Shown here: positions 34,915-46,309 of the stretch, one piece after another
How the letters are laid out: every line of letters starts with the position of its first letter
Numbering within the stretch: the first letter of the stretch is position 1
NCBI RefSeq assembly: GCF_008831285.2
Contig: NC_045143.1
Location: 26,237,439-26,301,438, forward strand
DNA length: 64,000 bases
Direction: 5' to 3'
Origin: Nymphaea colorata
Lineage: Eukaryota; Streptophyta; Magnoliopsida; Nymphaeales; Nymphaeaceae
The notes under the pieces: generated by a model
The model's input: the letters and a program-made list of their open reading frames with translations, nothing else
The model's database searches: none
What the model was told of the DNA's origin: nothing
Translations under genes and position numbers: made by a program

Positions 34915-35273
34915 TGTAAGATTTTGAGATATTATGCCAAACCACTGGATTGAATCCTTTGTAGATGCGAGAAGAGAAGAAGAGGAGGTGACTGCACGTG
35001 CAATAGAGAGAGAGAAGAAAAGAGAGCAGCAACCGTGGTCCTTCCTCCTTGTCATTAATATAACCTAATGTATGCTACAAGTAAATACAGAAAACAACAA
35101 GTATTTACAAGTATCCCACCACCCATTATGTTTAGGTATATGGGCAAGATGGATCGGGTCTGTAGACCCGATCCAATTTGTACAATCTTAACAGCCTCCC
35201 TCAAGTTGTGCAAGAGGTTTGATCATGCACAACTTGTTCTTCAATTCAAGGTTTCCTTTTCTAATGATTGACA
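34915..35273 (-). mobile_element. Copia LTR (279 bp) and 3' internal end, right arm
   Basis: Minus-strand LTR 35193-34915 preceded by a polypurine tract. The mirrored copy of 16110-16468, with the same GGATCGGGTCT palindrome (here GTCTGTAGAC in the centre). Confidence 0.78.
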
Positions 35274-36250
35274 ACAAAAAAAACTTGAAAGTTTCATTTT
35301 GCTTGGGCAGGAAATAAGAACAAAACGAAGGCATGTCATTGCATGACAAGACACTTTTAAAATGTTTTTACGCACAAACAAAAATTTTCTCTTTCAAAAA
35401 AGTACTTGACATCAAATGGCATATCACTTGAAAGTAGGAACTCTCTTCTACCAAAAGAGGAGTTTTTATGAAAACAGACTGATTTGTTGGGTAGAAGAAC
35501 TCCATATGCTCTCCTATAGAAGTAGGGAAGATCAAACTATCCAATTCAAAAATCGAACCATCAAATTCAAAAATCAAATACAAATCACCTATTCTACTCT
35601 ATCCCCACCTATCTAATCACTCCTTCCTTGCACCTTATGCTTAATAAATCAAGAATTCAAGAAAAAAAAATAAAACAGTTTATAAGAACATAAACACGTC
35701 CTAAAAACGAAGAAGTGAACCTATATTTACTAAGTTGAATCCTTACCAACTATAAGATATAAAATTTCACTCACAAAAAAAAAAGAGAACAACAAAGCAA
35801 ACATTTCCACCAATGTCGTGTGAGTTTAATGACTAAAGATCCAAAATTCTAAAAAAAATGAAGACTACTAAATAATGTTACAAATCCAACCTAATTGGTC
35901 CAACTGAAAACTGGTGGCCATTTTACTTATGCCAAAGAAGTTTTAGATACAAGAAAAAAAAACAAAAAATTTTGAAGGTCGTTTTTATATTTAAAAACGA
36001 TTTTTAATTTGGTGAAAATTCTAATAGAAACACAAGACAACAGCTACAATTCCTAGTCTACTTCAAAAACGATCCTACAAATAAAAGTTCAATGTTCTCC
36101 AGTAAAAACAAATGATATTAGCACGTCAAAAAACATAAATAAACACTCAATTGAACAATCACACCCACACCGGGCACTCGTATCCATACCAATGTAACAT
36201 AAGTATCCATGCAACATGGTATATACTACTCATTCCATTCATACGAATAA

Positions 36251-36535
36251 CTGTACTTCTGATGAACATAGATGTGCATCTTTTTGAAAGCACTCCTCAA
36301 AACATGCAGCAAAAGAAATGCAGACATAAAACCAATAGCTTATTTTATGAGGCACAATTGGCTGATATGGCCTACATGCAGCTCAACTAAAGTTAAAAAA
36401 AAGCTGTGTGACAAAGTTTGCACCTTAGGCTCTGAGGTGCTTATTCGCATTGCAAACAACACCCTTTCCAAGCTCCTTGCAACTTCATCTTTTGTCCTCT
36501 CATTTATTAACAGAAGCTGTCCTTTTGGCCCTGCA
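36251..36535 (-). pseudogene. Right-arm copy of the exon pair, splice site lost
   Basis: Counterpart of 14848-15152. The acceptor before the last exon reads GCATG instead of GCAGG, so it is destroyed. The first exon carries Gly to Glu, Glu to Lys and Pro to Phe changes (ERTKDEVARSLERVLFAMRI). About 5 of 107 bases differ in this exon, mostly non-synonymous, which fits unconstrained decay. Confidence 0.5.
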
Positions 36536-37310
36536 TAATCTAACTGACATAAGTTCTACTACCATTTGATAGCTTATGCATGATTAAGTAGTTTGTAATA
36601 AAAAGCGCAAGAAATAAGCAGGATCAGGTCCAACAGAAACAACATCAGCAAGTTTATCAAAAGGAACCACACTATTAGATCTGGATGCTAGCAGTCTTCC
36701 TATTAGCTTTCTCACATATGACTACACCATCTGTGCAAGCCTGAGTCTCCACCAACAGCAACACAAAACAAGATCAAGGGCGTCTTCCCTTCATCCACAT
36801 ACTGAAGATCTTGCATGAAGGAAGAAAAAAGAACTAAGTCCACATTCTGATCACATCCACATACAACTTGCACACAGAAGAAAGTTTGTGATCTTCGTTC
36901 ACTTTCTAGTTTGAGAACACCAAAGTACTTCACATGATCGCTTCACCAATTGAACATAAACTTGCTTATTGAGTAGCTTAGCCCATCTGATCACTAAAGG
37001 ATTGACCATACCTCAATGATCATTTTTATTGTGTTTTACTTTCTTTATCATTTTTTTATTTTTCTAAAGTGTAAGCTTTTACATTTTCTTTCATTTTATC
37101 CTGAATGTTAAAATTTTTCAAATAAAGTACATTTTTTTAGTCAATGAATACTGGTTTCAATTCAATTTAATGAATCTTGATAACATTGGTGTATGCAGTT
37201 AATCAAGCATCTCAGTTTGTACATGAACCAAGGCTAGAAAAATGTTAAGGCACTTAAAGGGCACTGTAGGCAATGGCCACATTTAGGAGAGAACAAACTC
37301 GAACTAGACA

Positions 37311-37895
37311 TGTTGATATTGTTGGCATATTCAGATGTGGGTTGGGCTGGAGATCTAGATGAAAGGAAATTAATATCTAGATATTTTTTCTTTGTTAGAG
37401 AGAACCTTGTCTAGTGGAGCAGAAAAAAAGAGTGTTATAGCTAGATCAGGTGCAAAAGCATAATTTAGAGGTACAGTGTTCGCTAAATCTAAAAAACTTG
37501 GATTCGAACATCTTTTGGTTGCACTTGGAGAAATTTTGCTGCAGCCAGTTAACCGAAGTGCCATTAAGATTTTACTACATGGTAGAATAAAACACATTAA
37601 AACAGATTAGCATTTTATCAGACAAACTATTGAAGACCAAGAAGAAGAAGCAAGATATGTTGGCACAAAGAATCACATTGATGACATATTTGGGAAAGGA
37701 CTAACGAAGGAAGCTTTGGTTCCTTGAGGACAAGTCCAGCATGGTTCAAAGGAAGGCTCAATTGAGGGAGACTATCACCACATATTTATCATATTACTTG
37801 CTTTGATAATATGGATTCATTATCCAGCCCTCTTAAGGGCATTCTAGGCCCTAGTGCCCTAATATATCTTATAAGTAAGAGGGATTTGTCCCACC
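37311..37895 (+). pseudogene. Copia RNase H remnant and LTR start, right arm
   Basis: Counterpart of 13504-14090 on the plus strand, slightly better preserved: SDVGWAGDLDERKLISRYFF, then after stops HFIRQTIEDQEEEARYVGTK and HIDDIFGKGLTKEAL, followed by a TTGAGGGAG tract. Confidence 0.78.
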
Positions 37896-38177
37896 ATGGA
37901 GAATGATGCTGCTGCACCACATCCTGATCCGAGAAAGCAGAGATTGGATTCCCTATTCTGTATAGAGATCTCGCTTAAGTCTTTCTACCTCTGCCTTCAT
38001 CACAAATCTCTTGAAAGCAACATGGAAATTATGGAACTGAAGCTTCAGATGCAAAGGAGAAAAATATCAAAAATATCTCGACATTTTATTTTTGTTTTCA
38101 ACAGCATAAGCAAGAAACTTAAAGAATTGATATACCAAGCATTGGCAAATAAAGCTTTCAAAAACGGGACACAATAA
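37896..38177 (+). CDS. 93-codon open frame, right-arm copy, function unknown
   Basis: Same as 13222-13503 with two substitutions (Val to Ile, Asn to Tyr). Starts MENDAAAPHPDPRKQRLDSL just after the copia LTR-like sequence. No domain recognised; may be LTR or leader DNA that is open by chance. Confidence 0.25.
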   Translation: MENDAAAPHPDPRKQRLDSLFCIEISLKSFYLCLHHKSLESNMEIMELKLQMQRRKISKISRHFIFVFNSISKKLKELIYQALANKAFKNGTQ

Positions 38178-38585
38178 GTAAAACATTTGTCAAAAGTAAA
38201 AAATTGGATATCGTTTTACATGGATTAGAACAGCATTTAGAAAGTTCACGAGCATGATGATCTGGATACTTTGGCTAATGCACATTTTTTTTTCTTATGA
38301 AGAACATGCTGAACAGGAAATAAGGATTGAGGCAGTACGACCCATTAGAAGAGTTTAAACGTTCAGACACCATGTGTGCTTACATAAGTAGAAACAAGAT
38401 TAACTTTTCCTGCATGAAAGGAAAAAAGAAGGATCCTTTTTTACCTTCTCTAAAGCTAGTAAATGAATTTCCCATGCTTATTAGATGTATGTATATTAGA
38501 CCTTAAATACAAATTTCAAAGAGGGAACAGTATTTATACTTGGGGGTTGGAAACCAGAACAAGTAGAAAACTAAACTAACCTCTG

Positions 38586-39218
38586 AGTAGAGAATGCAGG
38601 ATGCAACCAATACCCTCTGCCCCTTTGACTCTGAAATTGGCATGTTTAGAACAGTTGATAAAACGCTGTGGAACACCAAGAAATTCATCATTTATGAGTT
38701 GCTTGTGAGAAATTTCGTTGAAATATCCATAAAAACAGCATTTTGTCTAACAAGCACAATAAAGAAGTAATAGGATAGTATTCTCACAAGCGGAACCTCT
38801 AAATAAATCAAGAAATCCAGCAAGTGAATGAACACGAGAACAAAACAAGCAAGCTGTGCACTGTACAAACATCTACCTTTCATGTTTATATTCCATGGAA
38901 GACATTATAAATTCATTTAGCGATCTGTCATATGACCTTGAAATCAGAATTTCCAAGGACCAATTTGATAAAATGCTTGCAATGTAGAGGCCCAAAACAG
39001 CCCAAAATGAAGGGTTCTAATACAAAGAATCAAGGCAAGCTAAACAAGGACCCACTCAAAACATATAAATTGATGATGTTCCCCAAGTAAGCTTACAAAA
39101 AACATGAAACGTATGAGGAATTCATCCCTCAAAACATACAACAAAGCAGCCCTGAACTAGCTGTTGTACTACTTTCAATGTCTCTAAACTCTAAACGGAG
39201 CCGTTGGAGCTGGTCAAA
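38586..39218 (-). pseudogene. Right-arm copies of two exon-like segments
   Basis: 39218-39127 corresponds to 12180-12272 (FDQLQRLRLEFRDIESSTT) and 38635-38586 to 12770-12819 ([16 protein letters not shown]). Substitutions relative to the left arm include Trp to Gly. Family not recognised. Confidence 0.3.
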
Positions 39219-39394
39219 GCTCTGGTGAAAATCCAATTTTGACAAAACCAATGGAAGTATGGAAACGAAGAATAACAAATTATAAAACATGAACATACAC
39301 TGACCAAAACTACATACAAAATACACTTACACACACACAAACATATATGATGCACACACAATTATACATGAACCAAGAAACACGTGACACTTAG

Positions 39395-39427
<33 letters not shown>

Positions 39428-40027
39428 GCCCATATTTGTAACAGCCATGAACGAAGTTACTAACAAAGCCCCTTGGAGAACTAAAAAAACTAATTGATGC
39501 TGTCCACATATTTTTAACACAAATATCCATAAAGCAGGTTACTAATGAAGCCTTGGAAAACTGAAAAAAGAAAAAAGTGATGATCTGCATACCATAGCTC
39601 TAAAAATTGAAAATGAAGGCTAAAGAACGAAGATAATTATTAAAAGAAGATGCTGCACAGGTATACATATGTATACCTGCGAGTGAAAATTTATGGAGAC
39701 TAGGAAGCCAAAAGTGAGATCCCAAGTTCAGTGTAAGCATTCTTTGTTACTGGAATTGACTACAGTGACTCAAATATCTCAAAATAAGCGGGCTATAGGT
39801 ATCATACAGTTTATTCCTTTGTCAGAAATGCTCTTGATTTTTTAACTTCATACAGGAAGAAACCAGAGTTGAGAAAGGTCAGCTTTCCTACTGTTCTCAG
39901 GAAGAAAAAAAAATGATGGATCCTTTTTGTTGTATCAAACATGAGATGCAAAATAGAAAGCAGCATTTAGATTTTAGAGATAAAAAGTAGACCCTATCAG
40001 CATTATTTCTTTTATACAGTTCTTTAA

Positions 40028-40305
40028 TGTCAATCAGAAGTGCCGGTGTTAAGCAGATGCCATTGACTTTGATCTAACTGGATCCAGTCTAAATTCATAG
40101 CCACATGCCATCCAGATCCACACATCCTTATGTACTGCATTTCAACATATTTTCTGTTAGCTGAACATATTTGAATGAGAATTATGGCACGACTTATTTC
40201 TGACAGAAGTGACCTTGCAACATCCCTCTTGTGTTCTCTCTTCTTTTCTTCTCCTCTGTATTGTGAAACTACAACAATAACAAAATCTTTCATGGTATCA
40301 GAGGC
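40028..40305 (+). mobile_element. Copia LTR (265 bp) with primer site, right arm
   Basis: LTR from TGTCAATCAG (40028) to ATCTTTCA (40292), then TGGTATCAGAGGC. Differs from the left-arm copy at a single base by eye. The leader continues to 40399, where arm similarity stops, so the duplication breakpoint lies within the element leader. Confidence 0.85.
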
Positions 40306-40399
40306 AGGTTAACAAGCTGTAGATTTTTGTAAAGGTATGTCCAAGGAGATCTGCAACCAAAAATGCAGTCAAGGGTTCCTTCTTTAATCTTCTTCCTTA

Positions 40400-41229
40400 C
40401 TCAAAGGTTCTTTTCCCCTTTCAAACATGTTTCCTTCTCTGTTTCCATTCTTCAGAAAATCCGCCGTAGGAATATTGTTGGTCCTCAACCCTAACGTGCC
40501 TGACTTTTTTATTTTTCCTTTTCCTGAACGTCATGATATTACCCTTTTCCACTGTTTCCCTCTGAAATCTATTTCTGACCCGCAGCTGTCATTGGATCTA
40601 CAGGTTTTTTGCCTTCATTTCAACTTTGCAGATTTTATCTCCAGTGTCAGGCATGGAAATATTAAGCCAGATGCCAGATTTAATATTCCTGTATATCTGC
40701 AAATGTAAGTCTGTCTACAGATCTGAAATTATTCCTCCATCTAACATCAGATCTAGAATTTTATTTTTCACGATTCTATGGATCCTTCGTGTCTTCTTTT
40801 TCAATGTGTTGCTTGTGATTGTTTTAGGTTATGAAGATCCACCCTTGAGATTGCCCTGAGATAACCTTAAGGGATGTCATCAGCCCTCATGTTGCCTTAG
40901 GGTGTCAGCAGAGAAATTCTTAAGTACTATCCTTTCATTAAGAAAAGAAGAACATAAAGAAAAAGAAAGGCTCAATCCCTCATACAAGACTGCTGCTGCG
41001 CTGCATCAAAACTGTTATATTTCAAAGTTAGGGATCTTCTTATCTCATTCTTCTTCTTGCATCTAAATCCTTTTACTCTTTCATATTCCTATTGAGAAAA
41101 GGGGGATTCCTCCTTTCATTTGGTTTTGTCCAATGTCATGCAAATTGTACTATACATATCTTAACTTTTACTTGGACACATCTTGCACCTTAGAAGAGTG
41201 TAATGCACCATATCTTACAGTATAGTATG
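40400..41229. other. No gene recognised; possibly the rest of a copia leader
   Basis: Follows the copia primer site and leader at 40293-40399. A 93-codon frame from 40427 has no gag motif. No copia domain is visible before the tandem duplication at 41230. Confidence 0.4.
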
Positions 41230-41471
41230 ATACAAGGCATGACAATACAGTGTAATATGCCTCACATCCCATGACATGAGAAAGGCATGAAAAGTGGGGG
41301 GTCTGACCCCCAGTTTTTGTTTAAACTTTAAAAGCTCCCTCTCAATTTTTATACAAGGCATGACAATACAGTGTAATATGCCTCACATCCCATGACATGA
41401 GAAAGGCATGAAAAGTGGGGGGTCTGACCCCCAGTTTTTGTTTAAACTTTAAAAGCTCCCTCTCAATTTTT
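41230..41471. repeat. Perfect 121-bp tandem duplication
   Basis: 41230-41350 is repeated base for base at 41351-41471 (ATACAAGGCATGACAATACA ... CTCTCAATTTTT). Each unit holds a small hairpin GGGGGTCTGACCCCC. Perfect identity suggests a recent event. Confidence 0.93.
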
Positions 41472-41639
41472 CTGTGAGCTGTGAGGGAGATCTCGCTATG
41501 TTAAGGAAGAAAACTTCAATTTCAAACTAGATGTACAAGTGAAGTAGCGAACTACGGTTGAAGAAAGACGGGTTTCCCATTTCTACCATGAAAGGCATAA
41601 AACCTCATGCTTTTACCATACATTTATATTGTTTTTCTC

Positions 41640-41950
41640 AAGACATGATTTCAAGTGACCCACACGGCAATGGTCCACATTGGTGAGGGAAATGAAAATT
41701 GAAAATCATTTTTATAAGTATTGTAAACAAGACTTATCAGCAAGAATATCTCCGCTAAAACACCATGTAGCTAGGATGCATGAGAATGTGGCTCTGTCCA
41801 CTAGTAAAGGACCACAAGCATTTGCCCGAAGACAATGTATGGACATGATTAATGGTCTCAAAGCAAAAACGTTGGGCTAGAGTGTGACCCCTAGGAAGTG
41901 GAGGATGAGGACAATAAAGATGATATCAACCATTTCACAATTAACTCATA
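41640..41950 (+). pseudogene. hAT-transposase-like BED zinc finger remnant
   Basis: The frame at 41680-41880 reads HFYKYCKQDLSARISPLKHH then VARMHENVALS. This resembles the plant hAT BED finger pattern CxxC...RLKxHLA...H, but the first cysteine is Tyr, the glycine before the Ile is Ala and a stop follows at about 41878. BED fingers bind the transposon ends. No hAT catalytic or dimerisation domain is seen nearby. Confidence 0.58.
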
Positions 41951-42018
41951 CAAAGTTCATGCAGATCACATTCTTATTTCTATAAAATAATGCTAGAAGT
42001 GCCATAAATAAATAGATG

Positions 42019-42021
<3 letters not shown>

Positions 42022-42070
<49 letters not shown>
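42022..42070. repeat. (TA)n microsatellite
   Basis: About 49 bp of pure TA. Confidence 0.93.
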
Positions 42071-42073
<3 letters not shown>

Positions 42074-42359
42074 GGGGAGAGAGAGACTAACTAGGCCTAT
42101 TTATTCATTTAATTAGCTACAGATGTGCATGTTACACATAAATAAACATATACACACACACACACAAACATATATATACACATATATATATCTATGTAGG
42201 AAAACGAGTAGCTACCAGACCCTTGTATGCCATTCTGGATCGCTTGGGCCATCGATTTTAAGGAAATTGCCTGGAAGAGATTAAATTGAAAAATAAATAA
42301 ATAAATAAAAATCAACAAGTATGTTGATCAAGATCTCTTGCCTTCTTGTGAGGGGTATT

Positions 42360-42587
<228 letters not shown>

Positions 42588-42985
42588 CTTTTAAAAATCA
42601 TAATGACATGTAATGACCAATTTTGCAAAGGAAAAAAATTGTTGAAAGCAAGCAAAAATAAGTTAATGATATTACGACAAGAAATGCCTACAAGTAGGCA
42701 GAATCAGCTATAGTTGAGTGTACAGATTCAACCAAATATCTGATTCAGTAGGGAAAAAAATCCATTTTCGGATACAATTTAGTTAAACCCCAGTAAGCCA
42801 TTGGATTGTGTGTTCTTCTCCGGATGTTCTAAATATAAACATCTTATTTTCAACTTGCAGTTATTAACAATGCACCTTATAAAAATAAGATTTTCTAAGA
42901 ATACAAAGACTACGATTGGATATTATCTAGGAGCACAAGGATAGGAAAGCTAGGAAACAAGTAATAAGATACTGCTTCTACCTTC

Positions 42986-43140
42986 CAAGAAAGTAACATC
43001 AAGAAGAACAGATAATGCCCTTTGCAAGTATACATCTGCAATTTTGTTATCATCATAACCATCTTGTGTTCCTTCTATTTCTGTAATATTATCATAGGAA
43101 CTTGTTTGCCCCTCCACTATTTCAGGTAAATCTTCTGAAT
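42986..43140 (-). pseudogene. Exon-like segment of an unrecognised gene
   Basis: The minus strand reads SGDSEDLPEIVEGQTSSYDN, ITEIEGTQDGYDDNKIADVY and LQRALSVLLDVTFLEG, with a donor-like GAAG|GTAGAA at the end. The acidic, protein-like composition stands out against the AT-rich surroundings. Same strand as the exons at 43655 and 45756 but downstream of the 43655 stop, so it may be another gene. Family not recognised. Confidence 0.35.
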
Positions 43141-43654
43141 CACCACTTTGAAGAATTCACACAGCCTTGCACCAAGATAAAATTACAAAAAAATAACTGA
43201 TAAAATTATAGAACAAAGGACCATAACTAGAAGAACATTAAGAGATTCACAATTTTTTTCAGTATAAACCAAAAACTCTGTCCTCCATAAATTACAATCT
43301 TCAAACAAATACACTTGGAAGACAGACATGTGAAGATATTCTTGGACAGCGGACCACATCTCCATTGCCATTTTTCAATCTCAATTCTCCATTGAACTGT
43401 AAAATCTGAAGTAGCTATATGCAGAAAATTCAACTAAGCCCAAACTAAACTTTTTGTGAGTAACTATGATATAGAAATAAGATATATCAAGTGACAAGGA
43501 AAACTTTCAGTTAAACAAATAGTCATAAGAAGAAACTCTCAATGAAACAAAGTATACTAAGGCAAAAAAATATATAAAAATGCCTAGAAAAGCTTCAAAA
43601 GAAGCATAGAATGACAAGGGCCAAAGAGACCCTTACATAGACATCATTAATGAG

Positions 43655-43726
43655 CTATTTGGATATCCAACGACTAGAATTATAGGCACTGGAGAGCCAA
43701 GCAGCTCTTTCAGCTGGAGAATTCTG
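43655..43726 (-). pseudogene. Terminal exon-like segment (AERAAWLSSAYNSSRWISK)
   Basis: After TTTTTTGCAG-type acceptor sequence the minus strand reads QNSPAERAAWLSSAYNSSRW then ISK-stop: 23 residues and a stop. The polypyrimidine acceptor, clean frame and composition suggest a real last exon, possibly of the coiled-coil gene whose exons lie at 45756-46303 upstream on the same strand. That link is inference. Confidence 0.42.
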
Positions 43727-43739
43727 CTGCAAAAAGAAC

Positions 43740-45755
43740 ATAAAAAAATGAAACAAAGCGAAGATTACAAAACAAAAAGGAAGAGACAAAATAAATAAAA
43801 ATTACAAAAGAAACCTAAAAACTGAACAAAAAGCCAAAGATAAAAAAGATATATATATATATTTATATATACATATATATTTATAAAATTTAACACGCTC
43901 ATGCTATTCTCAAAAGAAAACATTCTGATCCCTTCACTGTTCGCATCTGACATCATGAAAGAGTGCTACCTTGCAGTCTATTTTGCCACTACATGCATTT
44001 GCATACATGTGAATGCTCACACAAATACATACTATTTTCCTATATCACCCTTGCGCCCTCCCAATTCTGTTATTTAAAGTCATTTTTCGGGATCAGCCCA
44101 GTAAACCCAATCCAGACCCGATTCTAGAACTGAAACCTGGACACTAGCATTACTCCCCCTTTCGGAAAAAACCTTGTCCTCAAGGTGTGATGAACCAAAT
44201 CAAATGTTGACAAACAAAAGTCTTTCCCTGTCTGCAGCCAACTAGGGCTATAGCTAATAGTAAAAACATGGCTTGACAATGGCCATGATAGTGTGAGGAT
44301 ACATTTGAAAGTCAAGTTCTCCTGCTCAAAAACTTCCTCCAAGTTGGCATGAGACAGTATTCCTAACAATGGCAAACCAGCTATGGGGTAATTGGGATAT
44401 GCGTTCTGTTGCGTGAGCCCTATCATGAGAGATCAAAGGAGAAGGGACAAGGGAGAGAGAGAGAGAGAGAGAGAGAGAAAACTGCACTCTGTTTTTATTA
44501 TTATGCCCTAATCTCATATTAAATGAGAATTAGGGTAACACTAACAAATTACATAGAAAGTCCAAGAATAAAACAACTATTAATAAAGAGCCGTTCCTAC
44601 AACTATTAAATATTCAAAAAACCACCTAACATAAATGTTATCCAACATGTTCCTTAGCTTTCTTGTTCCATATTTGAAAAGTTGCTGTTGAGGTCTGCAT
44701 TTGGATTTGATGCAAAAGTTGCCAGCTCTAGAAGATGAGGTAACAACTAATGGGTAGTACTCTGAAGCAGTCGGCCTTGGAACTTCTCAATTATTTAGTC
44801 TAGTGAAATGATTTGAGCAACCCTGGTACCAATTTACGTCGGTTCCATCTGGTAGCTTCTTCCTGGAAGCTATGTCACATGATACCTGCATGGTATGGGT
44901 ATGGCCGGCCCTGGTGTGGTCAACGCAGCATCAGGTACGGTCAACGTAGCATCGGGTACGATCAACGTACCCAAGATCATTTTTGTCCATTTTGGGACTC
45001 GGTCAACTTTGACCGAGTCCAAAGTTGTCCAGTTTTTGAGTTGAAAATTAAAAATCCCCCTCTTTTCCTGTTTCCTTTTTCACTCTAAACCTTTCTTGCA
45101 CATAGTTCCTCACAACTTTTCATTTAAAATCTTCCATACAATGTTTTGAAAATCCATCCCTTCTCTATAACTTGAATATTTGATAATAGTGTGAGCCATA
45201 ACCATAGCGATGTCAATATATCTTAAAAGTGTGACTTGTTGCTCCTTCTAATCTTGATGATGCGACGGAGAATTAAGAAAGCTTATATATTTGTATGTTA
45301 ATTACTTTCATACTGTGTTTTGGATCATGATTTATAAATATGTTATTCATTTTGAAATTTTTTGACATATATGTCTGTGTTTGTGTACGGCCGTACCCCC
45401 CGCACTCAAATTTTTTGAAAATGCTACGTACCCGTACCCGCACCGGTACCCGTACCCATACCAATGTGACATACCCTAGAAGGTATCCTTCTACTGCAAA
45501 CTTTTTTCTTTTCTTGAGATATCTCAAATTCCTCAGACAGTGCATAAAGTTTGTCGTCAAACATATTCAAAAAATACCTCTTTGGTCTCGATTTCTAAGG
45601 CAGCTCTCTTTGAGAGCTGACAGCTGCATCCTTCCAGTCCACCATGCTTAACTGTCGTGCACACTGTGAACCCTCTCTCATTCCATCTCAGCAGTCCCAG
45701 TCTGGTTGAAGGCGATAGAACCTGAGCAAGTATGAGGAAGGGAAAATAGACATAC
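43740..45755. other. No certain gene; LTR-element remnant and minisatellite
   Basis: Presumed intronic or intergenic with respect to the minus-strand exons on either side. On the minus strand 44430-44125 ends HHTLRTRFFPKGGV followed by a GAAAGGGGGAG polypurine-like tract and GGGTCTGGATTGGG, resembling the end of a gypsy pol plus the start of an LTR, but it is too short to classify. A GA microsatellite lies at 44455-44477, a TA run at 43849-43864 and CCCGTAC repeats at 45426-45462. Confidence 0.4.
44918..44975. repeat. 21-bp minisatellite, about 2.5 copies
   Basis: GGTCAACG(C/T)AGCATC(A/G)GGTAC at 44918 and 44939, with a partial third copy at 44960. Confidence 0.75.
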
Positions 45756-46303
45756 CTCAGATGGCCAACTTCATCTACTGCTGGGCTCTTACTTTCACTA
45801 ATTTTTGGATCATTGGTAGTTATTCTACTGCCTACAGCTAAGTCTCCTAATTCTTGTTCTTTGTATCGAGAATCCTTGTTTGCTCCTTTCATTGGAAGGA
45901 TGGGCATCGTCAAAGAGTCGACAAGCACTTTCGTTTCTCCCCCATTGCACATCTCCTTGATTGCTCCATCTGCTACTGCCAATCTCTCCACGACTATGGA
46001 TTTGGGTGCAGAAAGTTTCTTCTTGTATAGTAGACAGCGAACCTTATCAAGGAGATTTTCATTTTCTTCTTGTAACATATCAAGCTGCCATTTAAAAAAT
46101 GACCATGTTACAACATGGAAAGATATTTTAACAGCAATTAGATTACATCTTGAAGTGAAAATGCATGCACACAGAGTAAACAAGAGAGAGGAGGGGTGTA
46201 CCGGATGCGCTCATTGGCTCTGATACAGCTCGGCTTTGATCCTCCCAGTGCTCTTCCAGATCAACGCTATCGAAACGTTGAAGGAGGCATGACGATGCTA
46301 AGC
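45756..46303 (-). CDS. Two exons of a coiled-coil protein gene, partial
   Basis: On the minus strand exon A (about 46303-46202) reads ASSCLLQRFDSVDLEEHWED then QSRAVSEPMSAS and ends ATCCG|GTACAC. Intron 46201-46085. Exon B (46084-45756), after AAATGGCAG, opens LDMLQEENENLLDK, a heptad-like coiled-coil start, then SAPKSIVVERLAVADGAIKE, MCNGGETKVLVDSLTMPILP and SKSPAVDEVGHLR, ending GAG|GTATGT. All splice signals are canonical. LDMLQEENENLLDK resembles coiled-coil segments of plant cytoskeleton-related proteins, but I cannot name the family. The open frame runs on past the donor to 45557 (KHGGLEGCSCQLSK...), probably intron or a further exon. Start codon and first exons are not identified. Confidence 0.5.
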
Positions 46304-46309
46304 TTTAGT

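Larger units (their letters stand above)
34770..40399 (-). repeat. Right arm of the 5.6-kb inverted duplication
   Basis: Reverse complement of 11014-16609 over its full length. It differs by scattered substitutions, microsatellite length (TG run at about 39400-39424 is longer) and small indels. Its exon copies carry more damaging changes than the left arm. Confidence 0.92.
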
